The notes under the pieces: generated by a model | Database searches by the model: none | Seen by the model: only the letters and a program-made list of their open reading frames with translations | Told to the model about the DNA's origin: nothing | Position numbers and translations under genes: made by a program | Assembly (NCBI RefSeq): GCF_000296695.1 | Contig: NZ_BAFK01000002.1 | Span: 124,001 to 188,000, forward strand | DNA length: 64,000 bases | Reading direction: 5' to 3' | Origin: Rheinheimera nanhaiensis E407-8 | GTDB taxonomy: Bacteria > Pseudomonadota > Gammaproteobacteria > Enterobacterales > Alteromonadaceae | Part shown: piece by piece, positions 59,753 to 64,000 of the stretch | How positions within the stretch are numbered: position 1 is the stretch's first letter | Layout of the letters: each line of letters opens with the position of its first letter

Positions 59753-60868
59753 ATGAAAAATGTCGTAATAAGTGGTTCAGGTTTATTTACCCCCAGCGAA
59801 ACGGTCAGTAATGAAGAGTTAGTGGCGAGTTATAATTTGTACGTCGACCAGTTTAATGCTGAGCATGCACAGGCGATTAGCCGTGGCGAAGTAGCCGCGC
59901 TGGAGCACTCCAGCTGTGAGTTTATCGAAAAAGCATCGGGTATTAAGTCACGTCATGTGCTGTATAAAGAGGGTATTTTAGACCCTGCTATTATGCGTCC
60001 GGTGTTTGCGCGGCGCAGCGAAGAACAACTGCCGGAAATGGTCGAAATGGCACTTAGCGCCGCCCGTGAAGCCATGACTCAGGCCAATAAAACCGCGGCC
60101 GATATTGATCTGATTATCTGCGCTGCCTCGAATATGCAGCGGCCCTATCCGGCGCTGTCTATTGAACTGCAGCAGCAGCTTGGTTGCCGCGGTTATGCTT
60201 TTGATATGAACGTCGCCTGCTCATCAGCGACCTTTGCCATCAGTAACGCGGTGAACGCTATTCGTGGCGGCACAGCGAAAGTGGTGCTGGTGGTGAACCC
60301 GGAATTTGCCTCGCCGCAGGTGAATTACAGCAGCCGCGACAGTCACTTTATTTTCGGTGATGTCTGTACTGCCACTATTATTGAAGCCGAACAGAGCTGC
60401 AACAGCGACAATGCCTGGCGTATTAACGGCATGCGGCTGAAAACCGAGTTTTCTAATAATATCCGCTGCGACATGGGCTATACCGAGCATTGTTTACCCG
60501 CTGATCCATTGGTGCCGTTTTTTAAACAACAGGGCCGCAAGGTGTTCAAAGAGCTGCTGCCTATCGTTGCCGATGTGATCCTCGATGAAATGGCTGCCCA
60601 GCAGTTGGCGCCAGAGCAGTTAAAACGCTTGTGGCTGCATCAGGCGAATATCAACATGAATATTTTTGCGGCGAAAAAAATTCTTGGCCGTGATCCGCTG
60701 CCCGAAGAAGCGCCGCTGGTGCTGGATACTTATGCCAACACGGCATCTGCCGGTTCTGTTATCGCCTTTCATAAGTACAAGCAAGGCCTGCAAGCTGGCG
60801 ACCACGCTATTTTATGCTCGTTCGGTGCCGGTTATTCCGTAGGGTGTTTAGTGCTGCAAAAATGCTAG
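59753..60868 (+). CDS. 3-oxoacyl-ACP synthase III family protein
   Basis: A condensing enzyme of about 371 residues, longer than E. coli FabH (317). The thiolase-fold triad is complete: Cys in MNVACSSATFAISNAV (about 156), His in LWLHQANINMN and Asn in LDTYANTASAGSVIAFHKY. The N-terminal third (SNEELVASYNLYVDQFN, KASGIKSRHVLYKEGILDP) is longer than in FabH and resembles a KASIII subgroup found in marine gammaproteobacteria. It could prime fatty acids with an unusual acyl-CoA. ATG 59753 has AAGG eight bases upstream; ATG 59747 is too close to it. There are no other fatty-acid genes nearby. Confidence 0.88.
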   Translation: MKNVVISGSGLFTPSETVSNEELVASYNLYVDQFNAEHAQAISRGEVAALEHSSCEFIEKASGIKSRHVLYKEGILDPAIMRPVFARRSEEQLPEMVEMALSAAREAMTQANKTAADIDLIICAASNMQRPYPALSIELQQQLGCRGYAFDMNVACSSATFAISNAVNAIRGGTAKVVLVVNPEFASPQVNYSSRDSHFIFGDVCTATIIEAEQSCNSDNAWRINGMRLKTEFSNNIRCDMGYTEHCLPADPLVPFFKQQGRKVFKELLPIVADVILDEMAAQQLAPEQLKRLWLHQANINMNIFAAKKILGRDPLPEEAPLVLDTYANTASAGSVIAFHKYKQGLQAGDHAILCSFGAGYSVGCLVLQKC

Positions 60869-60893
60869 TGAGCAGGGGTAGTTAAGACTAAAC

Positions 60894-60917
60894 AGGGCAG
60901 CTTCGGCTGCCCTTGGT
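60894..60917. terminator. Hairpin between KASIII and CBM48 genes
   Basis: The 8-bp stem AGGGCAGC / GCTGCCCT has a TTCG tetraloop. The T-run after it is weak in either direction, so it may act mainly as a 3' end stabiliser for the convergent genes. Confidence 0.55.
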
Positions 60918-60932
60918 GTTGGTCAGCAAAGG

Positions 60933-61241
60933 TCACAGCCGTACAACGGAGTTATGATCGTACGACACCGGTGATGGCTGATAGCTGTCGGCTGCCTCGT
61001 CGTTTAACCAGGTGCCGCCGTTAACCAGATAACGGAACTGGTATTCTTTGTTTTTTTCCAGGTTAACGGTGGCGGTAAAGTCGCCGCTTTTGGTTTTTTT
61101 CATCGGCAGCGCTATCGGATCCCAGTCGTTAAACTCACCCAGTAAGGCGGCATGCTCTATTTGTGCCAGCCGGTGCGCGGGCAGAGTAAAGGTGACTTTG
61201 CACAGCGGTTTGGTTTTCAGATACTGTTTACTGATACTCAT
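60933..61241 (-). CDS. Stand-alone CBM48 (isoamylase early-set) protein
   Basis: A 102-residue cytosolic protein consisting of one glycogen-binding/CBM48 domain, normally part of branching enzymes, debranching enzymes or AMPK beta. Diagnostic features are LLGEFNDWDPIALPMKKTKS, FTATVNLEKNKEYQFRYLVN and WLNDEAADSYQP. No catalytic domain is attached. It may bind glycogen or recruit a partner to it; glycogen genes are absent here. Such single-domain proteins recur in Alteromonadales and related groups. Confidence 0.85.
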   Translation of the reverse strand: MSISKQYLKTKPLCKVTFTLPAHRLAQIEHAALLGEFNDWDPIALPMKKTKSGDFTATVNLEKNKEYQFRYLVNGGTWLNDEAADSYQPSPVSYDHNSVVRL

Positions 61242-61695
61242 GGTAGTTCCCTCATAATAGTAAATAGAAAGACGTCTGCGCTTGTCCGCTCATCATGCGC
61301 TGCTGGTGTGATGTTTTTATGACCAGTTTGCGCAAAAAACACCATAGAGAATTTAACCACTAACAGCAAATAACCCTTTTTAAGGTGGTTATAACCAAAG
61401 CGTTAGGTGGTCAGGGCGCCATTTACTGGGTTCAGTTGTAACAAGATATTACTAAAACCAATAGATGGTGCGCCGGTTTTAGACACAAGTTGCCATCATG
61501 GCGCTGCTGCAACAAGGTGCGATACCAGTAAATTCAGGCGTCGGCATAACCTGGTCTTGTCTGGCAAACCACGGCTATTGGCTCGCAATGTTAGCCAGCT
61601 TCTCTACACTGATACAAAGCGTAACATTCGCGGCGTTACTTTAATTTTCCGCCGCTTTACTATAAAGCCAGTAAAACAGCATTGTGGAAATCAAC
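61242..61695. promoter_or_regulatory. Intergenic region upstream of the RND efflux operon
   Basis: These 454 bases hold no gene. An inverted repeat GTAAC-9-GTTAC at 61621-61639 precedes TATAAA at 61661-61666, which could be the operon's -10 with a repressor site over its -35. Further upstream lie AACCAC / GTGGTT (61355-61390) and the palindrome GGTTATAACC (61387-61396), of unknown meaning. Short open frames here lack ribosome sites and homology. Confidence 0.4.
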
Positions 61696-62916
61696 ATGGC
61701 AGCAAAAATTATAAAAATTCTGGTTCCGGTGGGGGTAATTGGCATTGCGGTAGTAATGGCCGTGGGCTTAACCAGTATGCGTAAACCGCCGGAGAAAAAG
61801 GATGAGCAGCGCCCGGCGGTGTTAGTTAATGCAACACCGATAGTGGCAGAAGATTTGGTGTATAAAATCCAGTCGCAGGGCACGGTAAAAGCCAAACTGG
61901 AAACTAACCTCAGCTCAGAAGTGAATGGCCGTATTGTTGAAGTGTCGCCCAGCTTTGTTGAAGGCGGTTTTTTTAATGCCGGTGACTTACTGATCCGGGT
62001 AGAGCCGGCTGACTATTTAACCAATGTAAAAGCTGCAGAGGCCAGCCTGGCCAACGCGTTGGCTGCGCTTGAAGAAGAAAAAGCCCGCGGCCGGGTGGCA
62101 GAAGAAGAATGGCGCTCTTTTACCGACGGTAAAGCGCCCGAGCTGGGGTTACGCCGGCCGCAGCTGGCCGGAGCGCTGGCCAGTGTGCGCTCGGCAGAAG
62201 CAGAACTTGAGCGCGCTAAACGCGACTTGGCGCGCACCGAAATCCGCGCGCCTTTCGCCGGTATGGTCAAAAGCCGCAACGTGAACCTGGGCCAGTTTAT
62301 TAGCCGGGGCACCAATGTTGGTATGATTTACGGCACCGACCTCGCTGAGGTGCGGTTACCTATTACCGACAACGATTTGGCGTTTATGCAGCTGCCTGAT
62401 TTTGCCAGCGACGATGTTCAACCTGAAGTGGTGTTAACCGCGGTGGTGGGTGGCCAAATTGCCCAATGGCCGGCTAAATTAGTGCGCACCGAAGGCGTGC
62501 TGGACGAGCGCAGCCGGGTGATTTATGCGGTCGCGCAAATACAGGACCCTTATCAGCGCAACAACACTGGCAAGCTGCCACTGCGCTTTGGCCGCTTTGT
62601 GCAGGCGCAAATCCTGGGCAACGCTACTGACAATGTGGTCGTGGTGCCGCGTCATTTATTGCTGGCACAGCAGCAGGTGCTGGTGGTGGATAAAGACAGC
62701 CAGTTACAATTTCGTCCGGTAACGCTGGAGCGTACCGACGATAGCTTTGCCTATATCACCGGTGGTTTTGTTGAGGGTGACCGGCTGGCCGTCTCGGCCA
62801 TTGCTAACCCGCTGGCGGGCACTTTGGTGCGGGTGGCCTCTGATAAAGCAGAAACCGACGTGGCCGATAAAAAAGACGCTGCTGCGCCTGTGCTGACCAC
62901 TCAGGTGAAGGAGTAA
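61696..62916 (+). CDS. RND efflux periplasmic adaptor subunit (HlyD/MFP family)
   Basis: A protein of about 406 residues with an N-terminal membrane anchor (IKILVPVGVIGIAVVMAVGL). A lipoyl/hairpin region follows (about 60-190; NLSSEVNGRIVEVSP, FNAGDLLIRVEPADY, DLARTEIRAPFAGMVKSRNV), then the beta-barrel and membrane-proximal domains (about 195-380). It links the inner-membrane RND pump to an outer-membrane channel. ATG 61696 gives a good anchor; GTG 61684 is an alternative. The permease gene follows after four bases. There is no outer-membrane factor in the window. Confidence 0.92.
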   Translation: MAAKIIKILVPVGVIGIAVVMAVGLTSMRKPPEKKDEQRPAVLVNATPIVAEDLVYKIQSQGTVKAKLETNLSSEVNGRIVEVSPSFVEGGFFNAGDLLIRVEPADYLTNVKAAEASLANALAALEEEKARGRVAEEEWRSFTDGKAPELGLRRPQLAGALASVRSAEAELERAKRDLARTEIRAPFAGMVKSRNVNLGQFISRGTNVGMIYGTDLAEVRLPITDNDLAFMQLPDFASDDVQPEVVLTAVVGGQIAQWPAKLVRTEGVLDERSRVIYAVAQIQDPYQRNNTGKLPLRFGRFVQAQILGNATDNVVVVPRHLLLAQQQVLVVDKDSQLQFRPVTLERTDDSFAYITGGFVEGDRLAVSAIANPLAGTLVRVASDKAETDVADKKDAAAPVLTTQVKE

Positions 62917-62920
62917 GCCG

Positions 62921-64000
62921 ATGGATACCAATAAGGGCCTGATTTCCTGGTTTGCCCGCAACAGCGTAGCCGCCAATTTACTGATGGCGATTATCCTGGT
63001 GGCTGGCGTGTTTTCGCTGTTCACCATCAAAAAGCAGATTTTTCCGGAAATCGTGCTGGAGCAGGTGAATATCCGCGTGCCTTATTTGGGCGCTGCACCG
63101 CAGGAAGTGGAAAGCGGTGTAATAGATAAAATTGAAGAAAGCCTGCGTGGTGTTAATGGTATCAAGCGTATTCGCTCCACTGCTGTGGAGGGGTTGGCAA
63201 CCGTAAGGACTGAAATTGCCAATGGCTATAATGTGCAGGAGGTGATGGACGAGATTAAAACCCAGGTCTCGGCTATTTCATCACTCCCCGAGCAAACCGA
63301 AAAACCGGTGGTGTACCGGGTGCGTTTTCAAAGCAACGTAATGTGGTTGTCGCTGTATGGCGATGCCAGCGAGCATACGTTAAAGGAGCTGTCTAAAGAC
63401 GTACGCGATGAGCTGAAAAAGCTGCCGGGTATCAGTAAGGTTGATGTGGTGGGCGCGCGTGATTATGAAATTGCTATTGAACTGTCTGAGCTGAAATTAA
63501 AAGAGTACGGCCTGACCTTTGAAGAAGTGGTTAGCGCCATTCGCGGCAGCTCAGTGGATTTACCCGGTGGCTCTATTAAATCTGAAAGCGGTAATATTTT
63601 GCTGCGCACCAAAGGCCAGGCGTATTACGCGCAGGACTTTGAAGACATAGTGTTGCTGACTTTTGCCGATGGCACCCGCTTATCGCTAAAAGATATTGCC
63701 AGCATTAATGATGGTTTTATCGAACGCGAAGATTTATCCACTTTTGATGGTAAAAACTCGGTGTCAATCCGGGTTGATGCCGTGGGCGATGACAACACCC
63801 TGCGTATCGCTGAGCAAGTAAAAGCCTATGTAGAGCGTAAGCAAAAAGAATTACCCTCATCGGTGTCGATTGCGCACTGGGGCGACTCCAGTTACTACCT
63901 GCAGGGCCGGTTAGATTTAATGAGCAGCAACCTGTTAATGGGCGCTTTTCTGGTGTTGCTGGCGCTAACCCTGTTCCTGGAGTTTCGTATTGCCTTCTGG
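62921..64000 (+). CDS. RND efflux permease (AcrB/MexF superfamily), 5' part
   Basis: The first 360 codons of an inner-membrane resistance-nodulation-division pump; the gene runs off the right edge (usual length about 1030). The first helix starts ISWFARNSVAANLLMAIILV. The porter domain follows (FPEIVLEQVNIRVPYLGAAP, VMDEIKTQVSAISSLPEQ), and a second membrane helix begins near residue 340 (LLMGAFLVLLALTLFLEF). It is translationally close to the adaptor gene. The N-terminal type resembles efflux pumps of broad substrate range; the substrate is unknown. Confidence 0.93.
   Translation, partial: MDTNKGLISWFARNSVAANLLMAIILVAGVFSLFTIKKQIFPEIVLEQVNIRVPYLGAAPQEVESGVIDKIEESLRGVNGIKRIRSTAVEGLATVRTEIANGYNVQEVMDEIKTQVSAISSLPEQTEKPVVYRVRFQSNVMWLSLYGDASEHTLKELSKDVRDELKKLPGISKVDVVGARDYEIAIELSELKLKEYGLTFEEVVSAIRGSSVDLPGGSIKSESGNILLRTKGQAYYAQDFEDIVLLTFADGTRLSLKDIASINDGFIEREDLSTFDGKNSVSIRVDAVGDDNTLRIAEQVKAYVERKQKELPSSVSIAHWGDSSYYLQGRLDLMSSNLLMGAFLVLLALTLFLEFRIAFW

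Noticed and set aside
61270-61277. Second AGACGTCT Met-box-like site
   Set aside because: It lies between a CBM48 gene and an efflux operon with no methionine link; one chance occurrence per window is expected.
61407-61784. 125-codon plus-strand frame upstream of the RND adaptor
   Set aside because: Cys/Arg-rich shadow composition, no ribosome site, and it overlaps the adaptor signal region.

Overview
The window looks like a chromosomal segment of a free-living gammaproteobacterium of the Alteromonadales type, most like Rheinheimera or Alishewanella. This rests on gene order and protein flavour, not on any search. The signs are: E. coli-like housekeeping blocks (metK/tkt/epd/pgk/fba; rluE-nudJ-mnmA-hflD-purB; clpS-clpA-infA-bpt-aat-trxB; tamA-tamB); a Vibrio/Shewanella-type TonB2 operon preceded by DUF3450; a monomeric isocitrate dehydrogenase; a secreted subtilase with a PPC domain; and a class IIB aldolase. 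I see no rRNA, tRNA, CRISPR, insertion sequence or prophage. Coding density is high on both strands, and intergenic gaps rarely exceed 300 bases.

Layout. 1-523: 5' part of rlmJ, running off the left edge. 627-3229: four overlapping minus-strand genes for envelope proteins of unknown function. 3453-4325: a SpoU-type RNA methyltransferase. 4570-6507: a three-gene cytosolic cassette led by a DUF2589 protein. 6485-9430: DUF1653, ruvX, yqgE, gshB, rsmE. 9550-12472: an AbgT-family transporter and metK. 12808-18184: tkt, epd, pgk, fba (central carbon metabolism). 18433-23402: DUF3450, TtpC-like MotA/TolQ protein, ExbB2, ExbD2, TonB2 and a TPR lipoprotein-like or secreted protein, which together form an energy-transducing complex for outer-membrane transport. 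23510-28709: PrsK/PrsR two-component system, a trypsin-like protease and a patatin phospholipase. 28752-30458: leucine-type dehydrogenase and DUF4826. 30535-36083: roxA, purB, hflD, mnmA, nudJ, rluE. 36356-38584: monomeric icd. 38668-44505: cspD, clpS, clpA, infA, bpt, aat, trxB, a compact N-degron recognition, tagging and degradation block. 44729-49851: a large propeller sensor kinase and a secreted S8 protease. 49908-54011: hemolysin III homologue, an orphan glycosyltransferase, a Lys/Ala-tailed protein, a frame-disrupted Nif3-like gene and cmoM. 54039-59542: tamB and tamA. 59753-64000: an unusual ketoacyl-ACP synthase III, a stand-alone CBM48 protein, and an RND efflux adaptor plus the start of its permease.

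Most of the window is ordinary core genome. The best candidates for something undescribed are the DUF2589 trio (4570-6507), the overlapping envelope cassette (627-3229), the PrsK/PrsR pair with no exosortase or polysaccharide genes beside it, and the orphan propeller kinase. The Nif3-like gene is clearly interrupted in the submitted sequence.
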